Source of the DNA: Pseudomonadota bacterium
GTDB taxonomy: Bacteria > Pseudomonadota > Alphaproteobacteria > Rhodospirillales > Magnetospirillaceae
DNA: 64,000 nucleotides
Assembly (NCBI GenBank): GCA_021793155.1
Contig: JAJYTF010000027.1
Coordinates: 1-64,000 of the forward strand
Direction: 5' to 3'
The position numbers were made by a program, and so were the translations under genes. Shown here piece by piece: positions 55,696 through 64,000 of the stretch. The notes beneath the pieces were generated by a model. The model had not been told where the DNA came from, ran no database searches, and saw nothing but the letters and a program-made list of their open reading frames with translations. How positions within the stretch are numbered: position 1 is the stretch's first letter; every line of letters starts with the position of its first letter.

Positions 55696-56325
55696 ATGCT
55701 GCGGGTACTGATCATCGATGACCATCCCCTCTTCCAAGAAGCTCTATCTCACATCATCTCGCGGCTCGATGATGAAGTCTCCTGCCTTGGCGCCGATTCG
55801 CTCGAACAGGCCACGACATTGCTGTCGTCGCCATCGCCGTTCGATCTCATTCTGCTCGACCTGAGCCTTCCGGGCGCCAGCGGGCTGTCCGGCATCCTGA
55901 CGGTCCGCGGACGAGCCCCCACCACTCCCGTGGTCGTCGTATCCGCCATCGAGGATCCCGAGATGGTGGAGCGCGCCGCGAGCTTCGGGGTAAGCGGATA
56001 CCTGACCAAAAGCAGCCGCCCGGAGGCCCTGCACACGGCGCTGGCCCGCATATTGGCCGGCGACACCTATTTTCCGCCGAGCTACACCAGCGGCGTCACC
56101 GCATCGCCGGGAATGCCGCCCGACGAAGTGGAACTCCTGACCCCCCGCCAATTGGCGGTGCTACGCCTGCTTGGCGAAGCCAAATCCAACAAGCAAATCG
56201 CCTATGAGCTAAGCATCAGCCAGGAAACCGTAAAGATTCATATCTCGGCAATCTTGCGAAAGCTGAAAGTCAATAGCCGCGCACAGGCCGTTCTTGTCTC
56301 CCATCAGTTGCGTCGAAGGAACTGA
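55696..56325 (+). CDS. Response regulator, NarL/FixJ type
   Basis: 209 residues from the ATG at 55696 (GGAAAGG upstream). REC domain: IIDDHP with acidic pocket at Asp8-9, phospho-Asp55 in LILLDLSLPG, Lys in YLTKS. Then a LuxR HTH: LTPRQLAVLRLLGEAKSNKQIAYELSI...KIHISAIL. Resembles AgmR/ErdR-type regulators of alcohol and amine oxidation genes. It is divergent from DUF1329 and may bind the palindrome. The cognate kinase may be the FIST hybrid kinase. Confidence 0.88.
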   Translation: MLRVLIIDDHPLFQEALSHIISRLDDEVSCLGADSLEQATTLLSSPSPFDLILLDLSLPGASGLSGILTVRGRAPTTPVVVVSAIEDPEMVERAASFGVSGYLTKSSRPEALHTALARILAGDTYFPPSYTSGVTASPGMPPDEVELLTPRQLAVLRLLGEAKSNKQIAYELSISQETVKIHISAILRKLKVNSRAQAVLVSHQLRRRN

Positions 56326-56538
56326 CAAGCCTTGCGATAGCTCGGTTGTGGCGCCGCAAGCCTCCGCCCCCTGCGCCTACCCTCCCGGCGGATTTTATCA
56401 AAACAATGGCAGATAATGTCATGTCTCACAGACGCCGGGTTGCCAGACTGTCGAGGCAATCCAAGCCACCACCCTTTCTGGCGCTTGGCCGCGAGGCCCG
56501 TCCGAAGGGAGGTTCGCTCCAGCAGCCGGGGTAGGGTA

Positions 56539-57849
56539 ATGACCATGCATATGAGACAACTTGATGCCCGAAATTACTACACGGCCACCAAGAAATACCA
56601 TCTCGGTTTTGGCAGGCTCGAACAGGATATCGATGCCGACGTCGTGGTTGTCGGAGGCGGCTTTTCCGGCATCAACACCTCCTTGGAACTGGCCGAAAAA
56701 GGCATTACCAACATCGTGGTGCTGGAAGCCCGCTATCTGGGCTACGGGGGCACTGGCCGGAACGGCGGCCAGGTCATGGCCGGGATCGGCCACGACATCG
56801 ATCTCGTCAAGAAGCATGTCGGCCCCGAGGGCCTCGAAGTACTGTTCAAGATAGCCAATCTCGGCGCGGGGATCATCAAGTCACGAGTCGCGCAATATGG
56901 CATCGATGCCGACTTCCGGCATGGTTACGGATATATGGGCTTCAATAAGCGCCAGGAAAAAACGCTGTTCCAGTGGTACAAAGAATTCAAGGAGATCGAC
57001 CCCGATTCGCAGATCGACTTTGTCACCGGATCCGAAGTCCGGTCGATGGTGGGCTCGGACGCCTATTGGTGCGGCATCCGGCATATGGGCGGCGGGCATG
57101 TCCACGCGCTGAACCTGCTGTTGGGCGAGGCCAAGGCCTTAACCGGCTACGGCGCCAAGATCTTTGAAAACAGCCCGGTCATCGATGTGACCTATGGGGA
57201 CCGGATCACCGTCCGCACTGCCGCCGGCAGCGTACGGGCCCAGAAACTGCTTTGGGCCTGCAACGGGTTCCTCGATGGCCTCGAGCCCGAAATCGACCAG
57301 AAGACCATCAATACCTATGCCTTCCAGATCGCCACCGAGCCTCTGCCCGAGGACCTGATCTTGCGGATCAGTCCGATCCGCGGAGCCTACAGCGATATTC
57401 GCCCGGTCATCGATTATTATCGGGTAACCAACGAAAACCGACTTCTCTTCGGCTCCGCCACTCCTTTCATGGAATACATACCAGCCGACCTCGCGGCTTG
57501 GAACCGGGCCTTGATGCTGAAGATCTTCCCTTATTTGAAGGACGTGAAGATCGACATGGCCTGGGGCGGCCCCTTGTGTTGCAGCGCCAACCTGTTTCCG
57601 CAGATCGGCACCTTGCGCAACCGCCCCAATGCCTTCTACGTCCAGGGCTATTCGGGGTTTGGCGTCACGCCCAGCCATATCGTGTGCAAGGTACTGGCGG
57701 AAGGCATGAGTGAAGGCTCGGCCCGCTACGACCTGATGACCTCCATTCCGCATCTTCGTGTTTTCGGCAAGGACGCTTTGCGCCCTGCCATGATGTCGGC
57801 GGCAAAGACATGGCACCAACTGTCAGGCTATTTCAATGGCCGCCGGTAG
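56539..57849 (+). CDS. FAD-dependent amine oxidase, PuuB-like DAO family
   Basis: 436 residues. FAD dinucleotide-binding motif VVVVGGGFSGINTSLELAE near residue 35, followed by YLGYGGTGRNGGQVMAG, the GRNGGQ signature of the gamma-glutamylputrescine oxidase / DAO group, and a C-terminal FGVTPSHIVCKVLAEGM. It oxidises a primary or secondary amine with O2 or a quinone. Start at 56539 by length and by GGTAGGGTA upstream. Probably in an operon with the cupin 35 bases later. The fold differs from the class A monooxygenase QhpG. Confidence 0.8.
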   Translation: MTMHMRQLDARNYYTATKKYHLGFGRLEQDIDADVVVVGGGFSGINTSLELAEKGITNIVVLEARYLGYGGTGRNGGQVMAGIGHDIDLVKKHVGPEGLEVLFKIANLGAGIIKSRVAQYGIDADFRHGYGYMGFNKRQEKTLFQWYKEFKEIDPDSQIDFVTGSEVRSMVGSDAYWCGIRHMGGGHVHALNLLLGEAKALTGYGAKIFENSPVIDVTYGDRITVRTAAGSVRAQKLLWACNGFLDGLEPEIDQKTINTYAFQIATEPLPEDLILRISPIRGAYSDIRPVIDYYRVTNENRLLFGSATPFMEYIPADLAAWNRALMLKIFPYLKDVKIDMAWGGPLCCSANLFPQIGTLRNRPNAFYVQGYSGFGVTPSHIVCKVLAEGMSEGSARYDLMTSIPHLRVFGKDALRPAMMSAAKTWHQLSGYFNGRR

Positions 57850-57884
57850 TCCGCCTGTACCATAAAATAAATAGGGAGACGTTC

Positions 57885-58244
57885 ATGACCCCGATCAAAC
57901 TAGGCCAAGTACCAGCAACTCTCGACAGCTGGGGTACGGTCGCCAATCTCGGTGCGGAAATCCTCGAAGGCGAAGCCAACGCTTTCGGCAAAATGGTCTT
58001 CGGCGCCCCGGACGCGCCGGTCAGCTGCGGCTATTTCGCCTGCACCAAAGGCAAATTCCGCATGGTCTATCCGTTCAATGAACATGCCGTGGTTCTAGAG
58101 GGAAAAGTGACGCTGACCAACGAGGCGACCGGCAAGACCGAGACCTATGGCGTCGGCGACTGCTGGTTCTTCGAAAAAGGGACGCCGGTCTTGTGGCATG
58201 TCGAAAGCGACAGATTCACCAAGAATTATTTTGCCGTAGTCTGA
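57885..58244 (+). CDS. Small cupin (DUF861-like)
   Basis: 119 residues, one cupin barrel: GYFACTKGKFRMVYPFNEHAVVLEGKVTLTN and YGVGDCWFFEKGTPVLW match the two cupin motifs. DUF861 members such as EutQ accompany amine use genes. GGGAG lies seven bases before the ATG at 57885. The 3' end overlaps the AraC gene by 19 bases, in convergent orientation. Confidence 0.8.
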   Translation: MTPIKLGQVPATLDSWGTVANLGAEILEGEANAFGKMVFGAPDAPVSCGYFACTKGKFRMVYPFNEHAVVLEGKVTLTNEATGKTETYGVGDCWFFEKGTPVLWHVESDRFTKNYFAVV

Positions 58245-59314
58245 CGAAATTGGGGCGCGGCTGTCGCTGTCGCCCCAACCTTTCTATCCACGTCCACTCC
58301 GGACTCCTGGCGCAGCTTGCGCGGGTTGACGCCAAACCACCGTCGGCAGGCCCTGGTGAAGCAGGCCGGATCCGAATATCCCAGCATCAAGGCAATCTCG
58401 GTCACCGGCATGCGCGTCTGCAGCAGATACTGGTGCGCGATCTGCTTGCGCTCTTCGTCCTTGATGGCCCGGAACCCGGTTTGCTCGCGCTGCAGAACGC
58501 GTTGCAGCGTGCGCGCCGACAGCCCGGTCGCCTCGGCGGCGCGTGTCGCCGTCATGGACCGCTCGGCGGCCGGAAAATGGTCGCGGACGATGCTGCGCAC
58601 CTGATCCGATAAATTGCGCCGATCACTGCGCTGGCCGCGCATCACGGCGACATGATGCTGGAACAGCAGCGCCATTTTTTCGTCCACCTGGGGGTTGCGC
58701 AAGCCAAGGTCGCTTCTTCGCAGAATGACCGCGTTGGTCGGCTGATCGAAATAGATCGGGGCACGGAAGAGAGCAGCATGATCGCTCGTCGCGGCCGGTG
58801 CAGGATGCTCAAAATGAACTTCTTCGGGCGCCCAGTTCTTACCAGCGACGTAGCGGACCAGTTGGCAGATCATCCCAAGCGAAAACTCGGCGTCCTGGCG
58901 CCGCTGGCGAATGCGGGGATCGTCGATGCGGTAGTGAAACGCCGCCATCTCGCCGTCAAGGCGCAACGCCGAGTTGGTGCGGTCTTGAACGACGCCGACA
59001 TGGGTGGCCAGGCCCTGGAGGGCATGACTGAGATTGGCCGAACTTGCGAACAGAAGCCCCAGAGGCCCCAAGGAAAATGGGGTCGCACGACGGCCAAGTC
59101 CAAGGCCAAAATTTTGGTCACCAGAAAAGACCGCTGCCTCTTCCAAGAATTGAATATATTTCCGCAACGGCATTTCCCGGTAAGGGTCCTCCAGACATGA
59201 CAGGGGAACCTCGCATTTTTCAAGAAGTATTTTTGGATCAAATTTCCGTTCTTTCAGATTATCGACTACGAAGTGAAAGAACGAAGACATGACCATTGGT
59301 TCGGCCAAGCCCAT
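58226..59314 (-). CDS. qhpR: AraC family regulator, QhpR-like
   Basis: 362 residues from the ATG at 59314 (AAGGGTG upstream; 59353 is another start). N-terminal arabinose-binding-type domain of the OruR/PA0831 group (DNLKERKFDPKILLEKC, GLGLGRRATPFSLGPLG) and a C-terminal AraC HTH with SARTLQRVLQREQTGFRAIKDEERKQIAHQYLLQT and ALMLGYSDPACFTRACRRWFGVNPRKLR. QhpR of the known cluster is of this type, so it is the likely amine-responsive activator. Divergent from the permease. The symbol is provisional. Confidence 0.75.
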   Translation of the reverse strand: MGLAEPMVMSSFFHFVVDNLKERKFDPKILLEKCEVPLSCLEDPYREMPLRKYIQFLEEAAVFSGDQNFGLGLGRRATPFSLGPLGLLFASSANLSHALQGLATHVGVVQDRTNSALRLDGEMAAFHYRIDDPRIRQRRQDAEFSLGMICQLVRYVAGKNWAPEEVHFEHPAPAATSDHAALFRAPIYFDQPTNAVILRRSDLGLRNPQVDEKMALLFQHHVAVMRGQRSDRRNLSDQVRSIVRDHFPAAERSMTATRAAEATGLSARTLQRVLQREQTGFRAIKDEERKQIAHQYLLQTRMPVTEIALMLGYSDPACFTRACRRWFGVNPRKLRQESGVDVDRKVGATATAAPQFRQTTAK

Positions 59315-59449
59315 AGCGCACCCTTCAGAAATCGAAAAAGCCAATTCTGGCAAGAACTATCAAATATCTGTCAGAAAATATCAAGTTACATCCTTGCCGC
59401 TGCCATAACCTATCCTCAGGTGGAAACACCAAAACAAATAATAGAACAG

Positions 59450-59465
59450 TGGCATAAATATTGCC
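59450..59465 (+). promoter_or_regulatory. Sigma-54-like promoter for the permease
   Basis: TGGCATAAATATTGCC has GG and GC separated by ten bases as in TGGCAYR-N4-TTGCW. It lies about 42 bases before the permease start at 59507. There is no enhancer-binding regulator gene in the window, so the activity is uncertain. Confidence 0.45.
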
Positions 59466-59506
59466 GCAGGGGTTGGATAACACCAAGAAGGGCCGGGGAG
59501 AGGCAT

Positions 59507-60958
59507 ATGACCGACAACAGGCTTGCAGGAGCAGCGCCGGGCGAACTTCGGCGAAACGCGCTGGGTGTCTCGGCAATCACATTCTTCGTCATTTCAGCCG
59601 CGGCACCGCTGACTACCGTCGCCGGAGGCGCGCCGATCGGCATGTTGCTGGGCGACGGGGCCGGTCTGGCCGGTACCTATTTCCTGGTGATGCTGATCAT
59701 ACTTCTGTTCAGCGTCGGCTACACCGCCATGGCCCGCAACATCAAGAATTCCGGAGCGTTCTACGCGTTCAATGTCCAAGGCTTGGGCGGCATGGTCGGC
59801 GGCGGCGTGGCGATCGTCGCGCTCCTCGCCTACAACACGATGCAAGCCGGGATTTATGGAATGTTCGGTGCGGCCAGTTCCGCCTGGCTGTCCACCCAAT
59901 TCGGCGTGACGGTCCCATGGTGGGTTACGGCGTTTACCGCCATGGCGGCCATTGCCATTCTCGGTTATCGGAATGTCGACTTATCGGCCAAAGTGCTGGG
60001 TCTTCTGGTGGCCGGGGAATTCATCGTCGTATTGATCCTCGACTTGGCCATCGTGCGCAAGGGCGGCGCCGGCGGATTGAGTACGGCTCCGTTCACCCCC
60101 TCTTTGATTTTCAGCGGCAGCCCGGTGATCGCGTCGCTTTTCGGGTTCGCCAGCTATATCGGCTTCGAAGCGACCAGCATTTACAGCGAAGAGGCCCGCG
60201 ACCCCAGGCGAACCATCCCACGGGCCACCTATCTGTCCGTGTTCATCATCGGCGCGTTTTACACGTTCACCCTCTGGTGCATGGCTGACGGTGAAGGGGT
60301 CGACCGGCTGCCCGCGGCTCTCAAGGCCATGGATGATCCCACGCGGTTCCTTTTTCTGCTGTCCGACCGATATGTCGGCAACGTCTTGACCACCGCCATG
60401 AGCCTGCTTTTCATCAGCAGCCTTTTTGCAGCGCTGTTGGCGTTCCATAACGCGGTTGCCCGCTACTTCTTTGCGCTGGGGCGTGAGCGCCTTCTCCCCT
60501 GCTCTCTGGGGAGCACCCACAGCCGCCACCAGAGCCCGCATTTCGGATCCGTCCTGCAAAGCCTGGTGGCCATCGTACTGGTGGGAGCCTTCGCGGTCAC
60601 CGGGCAAGACCCGGTCCTTGTATTGTTCTCCTGGTTGACCAATCTGGGGACGCTGGGCGTAACCGCGATGATGGCCATTACTTCGTTGACGGTGCTGGCG
60701 TTCTTCCACCGCAATCGCGATCTGGACGCCAGCATCCTGCGGACGAAAATCTGCCCGGCCCTGTCCTTCGTGCTGATGACGCTGTTCAGCATCCAGGCCA
60801 TACGGCAATTCGGGGTACTCACCGGGGCCTCGACCACCATGGCGGTCCTGCTGCCATTCAGCTTGGTGGCGGCCATGGCGATCGGCGTGATGGTTGCCGC
60901 CCGCCTCAAGAAGACCGCACCGGAATTCTACGCGAAACTGGGTTGTCCCCGCGATTGA
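59507..60958 (+). CDS. APC family amino acid / polyamine permease
   Basis: 483 residues from the ATG at 59507 (GGGGAGAGG upstream). About 12 helices; the opening ISAAAPLTTVAGGAPIG and GFASYIGFEATSIYSEEARDPRRTIPRATY are the APC helix 1 and helix 6-7 motifs. Presumably amine or amino acid uptake, in keeping with the DAO oxidase and the qhp genes. It ends before a strong terminator at 61014. Confidence 0.86.
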   Translation: MTDNRLAGAAPGELRRNALGVSAITFFVISAAAPLTTVAGGAPIGMLLGDGAGLAGTYFLVMLIILLFSVGYTAMARNIKNSGAFYAFNVQGLGGMVGGGVAIVALLAYNTMQAGIYGMFGAASSAWLSTQFGVTVPWWVTAFTAMAAIAILGYRNVDLSAKVLGLLVAGEFIVVLILDLAIVRKGGAGGLSTAPFTPSLIFSGSPVIASLFGFASYIGFEATSIYSEEARDPRRTIPRATYLSVFIIGAFYTFTLWCMADGEGVDRLPAALKAMDDPTRFLFLLSDRYVGNVLTTAMSLLFISSLFAALLAFHNAVARYFFALGRERLLPCSLGSTHSRHQSPHFGSVLQSLVAIVLVGAFAVTGQDPVLVLFSWLTNLGTLGVTAMMAITSLTVLAFFHRNRDLDASILRTKICPALSFVLMTLFSIQAIRQFGVLTGASTTMAVLLPFSLVAAMAIGVMVAARLKKTAPEFYAKLGCPRD

Positions 60959-61013
60959 CGCGACACGGGATGTCTCTTCTTCCGGCTTACCTCCCCCTGG
61001 AGAAGAGTATGTA

Positions 61014-61055
61014 CCCCGCTTCCGAGGCGATCAGTTTCGGAAGCGGGGTTTTTTT
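61014..61055 (+). terminator. Rho-independent terminator after the permease
   Basis: Perfect 12-bp stem CCCCGCTTCCGA (61014-61025) and TCGGAAGCGGGG (61037-61048), 11-base loop, then a T-run 61049-61055 on the plus strand. The T-run ends at the tyrS stop on the other strand. It is the strongest terminator in the window. Confidence 0.88.
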
Positions 61056-62332
61056 CAGTTGAACCGGATAACGGCGTGGCGTTTGCGGCCGGCCGACAAC
61101 TTTACGGCCCGGCCGGGCCGCGCTTCGATCCATTCCTGCTCATCCGCGGCCGCCGCGCCATCGACACGGGCGCCGCCGCCGGCGATCAGGCGCCTGGCCT
61201 CGCTTTTCGATGCGGCCAGACCGCACAGGATCAAGCCATCCACCAACGGCAGTCCCTGGGCGAAGTCCGCTGCACGAACCTCGGCACAAGGCAGGCCATC
61301 GTCCATCCCGCCTTCCTCGAAAACCTTTCGAGCCATCTCGGCCGCCTGAAGGGCTGCTTCTTCTCCGTGAAGAAGGGTGGTGGCGGAATCGGCAAGAACC
61401 TTCTTCGCCTCATTCAGTTCTGATCCCGCAAGATCGCCTAGCCGGCTGATTTCTCCAAGCGGCAACTCGGTGAACAATCCCAGAAACCGCCCCACATCGG
61501 CATCCTCGGTATTCCGCCAGAACTGCCAGAACTCATAGGGCGACAGCCGGTCCGCGTTCAGCCAGACGGCTCCCTTGGCGGTCTTTCCCATTTTGCCGCC
61601 CGATGCGGTCGTCAGCAAGGTGGTGGTCAGGCAGAACAGGTCCCGGCCGTCGACCCGCCGCCCCAATTCAATGCCATTGACGATGTTGCCCCACTGATCC
61701 GACCCGCCCATTTGGAGGCTGCATCCGTAACGGCGAGACAACTCCAGGAAATCGTAGGCCTGCAGAAGCATGTAGTTGAATTCCAGAAAAGTCAGGGGCT
61801 GCTCGCGCTCCAGCCGCAGCTTCACCGAATCGAAGCTAAGCATGCGGTTGACCGAGAAATGCCGGCCGAATTCCCGCAGGAAGGAGATGTATCCAAGGCC
61901 ATCGAGCCAGTCGGCATTGTTGACCATGATCGCTCCGGTGGGGCCCTCACCGAAATCCAGATAGCGGGCAAACACCTTTCGAATACCTTCGATATTGCCG
62001 GCGATCTGGGCATCGTCGAGCAGTGGACGAGAGGTATCGCGAAAGCTGGGGTCGCCGATCCGGGTCGTCCCTCCGCCCATCAGGACGATCGGCCGGTGGC
62101 CGGCCTTCTGCAGGCGGCGCAGCGCCATGATCGACATGAGATGCCCGACATGCAGGCTGTCAGCGGTCGCGTCAAAACCGATATAGGCGGTGATTGGCCC
62201 ATCGCCCATGCGGGCATCGAGCGCCTCCCAATCGGAACACTGGTGGGCGTAGCCCCGTTCCAACATGGTTCGCAGGAAGGGAGACTTGGGCTGGATCGGT
62301 AGATCGGCGACTTCAGTGCTGGAAGGAAACAT
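61055..62332 (-). CDS. tyrS: Tyrosyl-tRNA synthetase
   Basis: 425 residues, a normal TyrRS length. [17 protein letters not shown] holds the HIGH-type motif, KMGKTAKG is the KMSKS variant (usual KFGKT), and the C-terminal S4 domain contains [20 protein letters not shown]. Charges tRNA-Tyr. It is divergent from nothing near; its upstream 62333-63083 shows no T-box. Standing convergent with amine genes is probably coincidence; whether it is the only copy cannot be told here. Confidence 0.94.
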   Translation of the reverse strand: MFPSSTEVADLPIQPKSPFLRTMLERGYAHQCSDWEALDARMGDGPITAYIGFDATADSLHVGHLMSIMALRRLQKAGHRPIVLMGGGTTRIGDPSFRDTSRPLLDDAQIAGNIEGIRKVFARYLDFGEGPTGAIMVNNADWLDGLGYISFLREFGRHFSVNRMLSFDSVKLRLEREQPLTFLEFNYMLLQAYDFLELSRRYGCSLQMGGSDQWGNIVNGIELGRRVDGRDLFCLTTTLLTTASGGKMGKTAKGAVWLNADRLSPYEFWQFWRNTEDADVGRFLGLFTELPLGEISRLGDLAGSELNEAKKVLADSATTLLHGEEAALQAAEMARKVFEEGGMDDGLPCAEVRAADFAQGLPLVDGLILCGLAASKSEARRLIAGGGARVDGAAAADEQEWIEARPGRAVKLSAGRKRHAVIRFN

Positions 62333-63083
62333 CGTTTTGCTCTCCGGGTATTCGGCACCGGAGCATCTTGTCTGACCAGATCGCTACCGGTTGCCGGCAG
62401 CCTTACATGATCAGAAAATGACCATAAGCGCCGCCTATGTCGGCAGCGGATAATAGCGACTAAGAAGGAGATGGCTATCGGTCATGTGAAATGATATCGC
62501 GATTCCTCAAATCAGAGTCAATAAGAGTCTTCATTGCAAAACTTTTTCCGTGGCAACATGCCGATCGGCCTGCTTAGTAGAATTCCGGCGTGTACAACAC
62601 CAACCATATGACACTATTTCATCGAGACTCTGCCGGAGATTTTCAGGTGAAGACCGCGGGGCGCGCCGCGAGCTGATCTCTAACCTCCCCTTGGTGATTT
62701 GATGTCGCGCATCACGGTTATATGCGGGCAATACCAGCCTGGAGGCGCGGACGGGCCAGGACGGCGATCGCGGGAACTCCTGTCGCGGGAACTCCTTGAC
62801 TTCCGCCCTCCGAGCCCGGAGGCTGATCCGTCCGCAGCGGAGTTGCGGGTGTTGGCGTCCCGGCCGCGTGAACGGACAACTTGTCCGCCATTCCGTTGAA
62901 AGCCTTCTTCAGATCACCGCCACCGTGAATCCTGCCCGTTGTGGGATGGAGCCGGCAGCGTTTCACCGAAAGTCAGTACGGCTTGAACAATTTCACCGAT
63001 CCTGGCTTGGCCGCGCCGGCCCTTCGCGTGCCCGCGGCGTCCGGCTATGCGCCTCCGGCGTCAATTCAACCTAGGGTTATGCA
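62333..63083. other. Long intergenic region with tandem repeat
   Basis: 751 bases. It contains the tyrS promoter side and a pair of 14-base direct repeats TCGCGGGAACTCCT at 62768 and 62783. Minus-strand residues such as LHPTTGRIHGGGDLKKAFNG hint at an insertion-element relic but give no usable match. Nothing else is supported. Confidence 0.45.
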
Positions 63084-63332
63084 ATGCCGGTCATGAACCA
63101 ATTCGAGTTGAGCCGTGTCTATGCAAAAGGGTGGTCCGCAGGTCGAGCGAGCGGGCTCGGTTCGACCGGCGATACGCTTGACGCCGAAATCGATGCCCTG
63201 AATCCATATCAGGTGGCCGAGGAAAGATGCCGCTGGGCCGCCGGCTTCAAGGATGCCCTCTGCCGCAATGAGGAAACCGGCCGTGGTCGCAAGCGCAAGA
63301 GCAGCGTCGCGACAAGCATCGGCAAGGCCTAG
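63084..63332 (+). CDS. Small RMF-like protein
   Basis: 82 residues. YAKGWSAGRASGL and PYQVAEERCRWAAGFKDAL match the core of ribosome modulation factor (A-G-x2-G...PY...W..G). RMF dimerises 70S ribosomes in stationary phase; other RMF-like proteins such as CrpP act elsewhere. A basic tail GRGRKRKSSVATSIGKA follows. Its stop TAG lies in the second copy of the repeat described at 16966. Confidence 0.68.
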   Translation: MPVMNQFELSRVYAKGWSAGRASGLGSTGDTLDAEIDALNPYQVAEERCRWAAGFKDALCRNEETGRGRKRKSSVATSIGKA

Positions 63333-63368
63333 TGGTCCGATCCTGACGCTTGGTCCCCAAGCGTCAGG
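63329..63368 (+). repeat. Stop-codon repeat, copy 2
   Basis: CTAGTGGTCCG with the RMF-like stop TAG inside, then a perfect 12-bp hairpin CCTGACGCTTGG / CCAAGCGTCAGG with loop TCC. Same order and spacing as at 16966. The following 250 bases to 63616 hold no gene. Confidence 0.6.
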
Positions 63369-63616
63369 TAAATCGGCGTAACTGGGGCATAACGCTAACT
63401 CGTTGATTTGATTGGCGTGCCGCGTTGGATGATGGCGAGCACTACGTTTTCGCGATTGCGCTTTGAGGGGGTGCGCCAGCGGGCGCCCGCATGGCCGATA
63501 CCACCCGCCTGTTTCCGTGGCCTGTGCGATGCTGTCACGCGGGCAGGTCGTCGCCATTCACTGCAGTCCATGGTAAAAGAGTGGCGCTGCACAGATGCGA
63601 CAGTCGAGTTGCCACG

Positions 63617-63967
63617 ATGGCCACAATCGAAAACTATGGCGGCCACGCCACCGCTGACCAGGCGCTTGATGAGGTGGTCCATCGCCTGGTCGAGGCGCTG
63701 AATCCCGTCGCCATCTACCTTTTTGGTAGCCGGGCGCGCGGAACCGCCCGGCCCGACAGCGACTTCGACCTGATGGTCGTCACCCGCCCCGAGGATGGAG
63801 AAGCGGGCTACGACTATGCCCGCGCTTATGCGCCGCTCCTCGGTCGGGGAATCGCCTGCGACGTGCTGCCCGTTCCCGCGCTGGATTTCCAGGAAGACAA
63901 GGACGACCCCACCAGCCTTTGCTTTGAGGCCGCCCATCACGGAAAGAAGGTCTATGAGCGCCGCTAG
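63617..63967 (+). CDS. MNT-type nucleotidyltransferase
   Basis: 116 residues. GSRARGTARPDSDFDLMVV holds the GSxxxG and DxD motifs of minimal nucleotidyltransferases. In MNT/HEPN toxin-antitoxin pairs this is the antitoxin that AMPylates the HEPN toxin. Start at 63617 by length; 46 codons upstream are open but unrelated. The partner overlaps its 3' end. Confidence 0.82.
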   Translation: MATIENYGGHATADQALDEVVHRLVEALNPVAIYLFGSRARGTARPDSDFDLMVVTRPEDGEAGYDYARAYAPLLGRGIACDVLPVPALDFQEDKDDPTSLCFEAAHHGKKVYERR

Positions 63968-64000
63968 GCGGATCGCCGCGTTCCTGACCTTGGCCGACGA
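63954..64000 (+). CDS. Probable HEPN-domain partner, cut by window end
   Basis: The ATG at 63954 overlaps the last bases of the MNT gene. Only MSAARRIAAFLTLADD is visible, so the HEPN assignment rests on the overlap and on the usual gene order, not on residues. Confidence 0.45.
   Translation, partial: MSAARRIAAFLTLAD

Noticed and set aside
56539-57849. The FAD protein as the missing QhpG
   Set aside because: It is a DAO/PuuB-type oxidase with a GRNGGQ motif, not a class A flavin monooxygenase, and it is in a separate divergent operon.
61055-62332. tyrS as part of a tyramine pathway
   Set aside because: It is separated by a strong terminator and on the other strand, with no tyrosine decarboxylase or T-box near.
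62718-62966. Minus-strand 82-codon frame as an insertion sequence gene
   Set aside because: No transposase motif could be matched and no terminal repeats were found.
1-64000. tRNA, rRNA or CRISPR elements
   Set aside because: No GGTTCGAATC-type arm with a matching cloverleaf, no rRNA signature, and no regularly spaced repeats were seen.

Overview
The window is GC-rich DNA from a bacterium, most likely an alphaproteobacterium of the Rhodospirillales / Magnetospirillum type. That placement is inferred from codon use, the cyo-type quinol oxidase, an FNR-type box, Pat-like and Rrf2 regulators, and the protein flavours; nothing in the window fixes the species. No rRNA, tRNA or CRISPR array was seen.

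Layout. 1-10.6 kb: the 3' end of etfA, then an acid catabolism block with an aromatic-acid MFS transporter, three GNAT acetyltransferases, an SDR, an Rrf2 regulator, a benzoate-CoA-ligase-like enzyme, a thiolase, and a large Pat-type acyl-CoA synthetase/acetyltransferase. 10.7-17 kb: ferredoxin-NADP reductase, a DUF2249 protein, and cyoABCD divergent from it around an FNR-like box. 17-22 kb: exported proteins, an outer-membrane barrel and a solitary ModA. 22-31 kb: a decaying segment (broken PilZ, VWA, AAA ATPase, IS3, IS21 and 5'-nucleotidase pieces) that surrounds an apparently intact moaF-permease-SDR operon with a convergent LuxR regulator. 31-37 kb: TerB, a Spy-like protein, an aldehyde dehydrogenase, a chemoreceptor and a universal stress protein.

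37-61 kb is the centrepiece. One long minus-strand run contains DUF1329, DUF1302, an MMPL/RND exporter, a YCF48-like protein, then quinohemoprotein amine dehydrogenase and its maturation genes in the order qhpA-D-C-B-F-E, then two U32-family proteins, then a FIST-domain hybrid histidine kinase. Divergent from it lie a LuxR-type response regulator, a PuuB-like FAD amine oxidase, a cupin, a QhpR-like AraC regulator and an APC permease. Together they read as uptake, periplasmic oxidation and regulation of primary amines; the aldehyde dehydrogenase at 32.5 kb could take the aldehyde product.

The most interesting signal: in the described qhp clusters, to my knowledge, the position after qhpE is held by qhpG, an O2-dependent flavin monooxygenase that hydroxylates the tryptophan of QhpC. 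Here that position holds a UbiU-like plus UbiV-like pair, a family known for O2-independent hydroxylation by Fe-S enzymes. This suggests an anaerobic route to the cysteine tryptophylquinone cofactor. A second unusual signal is an identical palindrome, TAACCAAATCTGGTTA, in two divergent intergenic regions about 19 kb apart that flank this island.

61-64 kb: tyrS, an RMF-like small protein and an MNT/HEPN pair cut by the window end.
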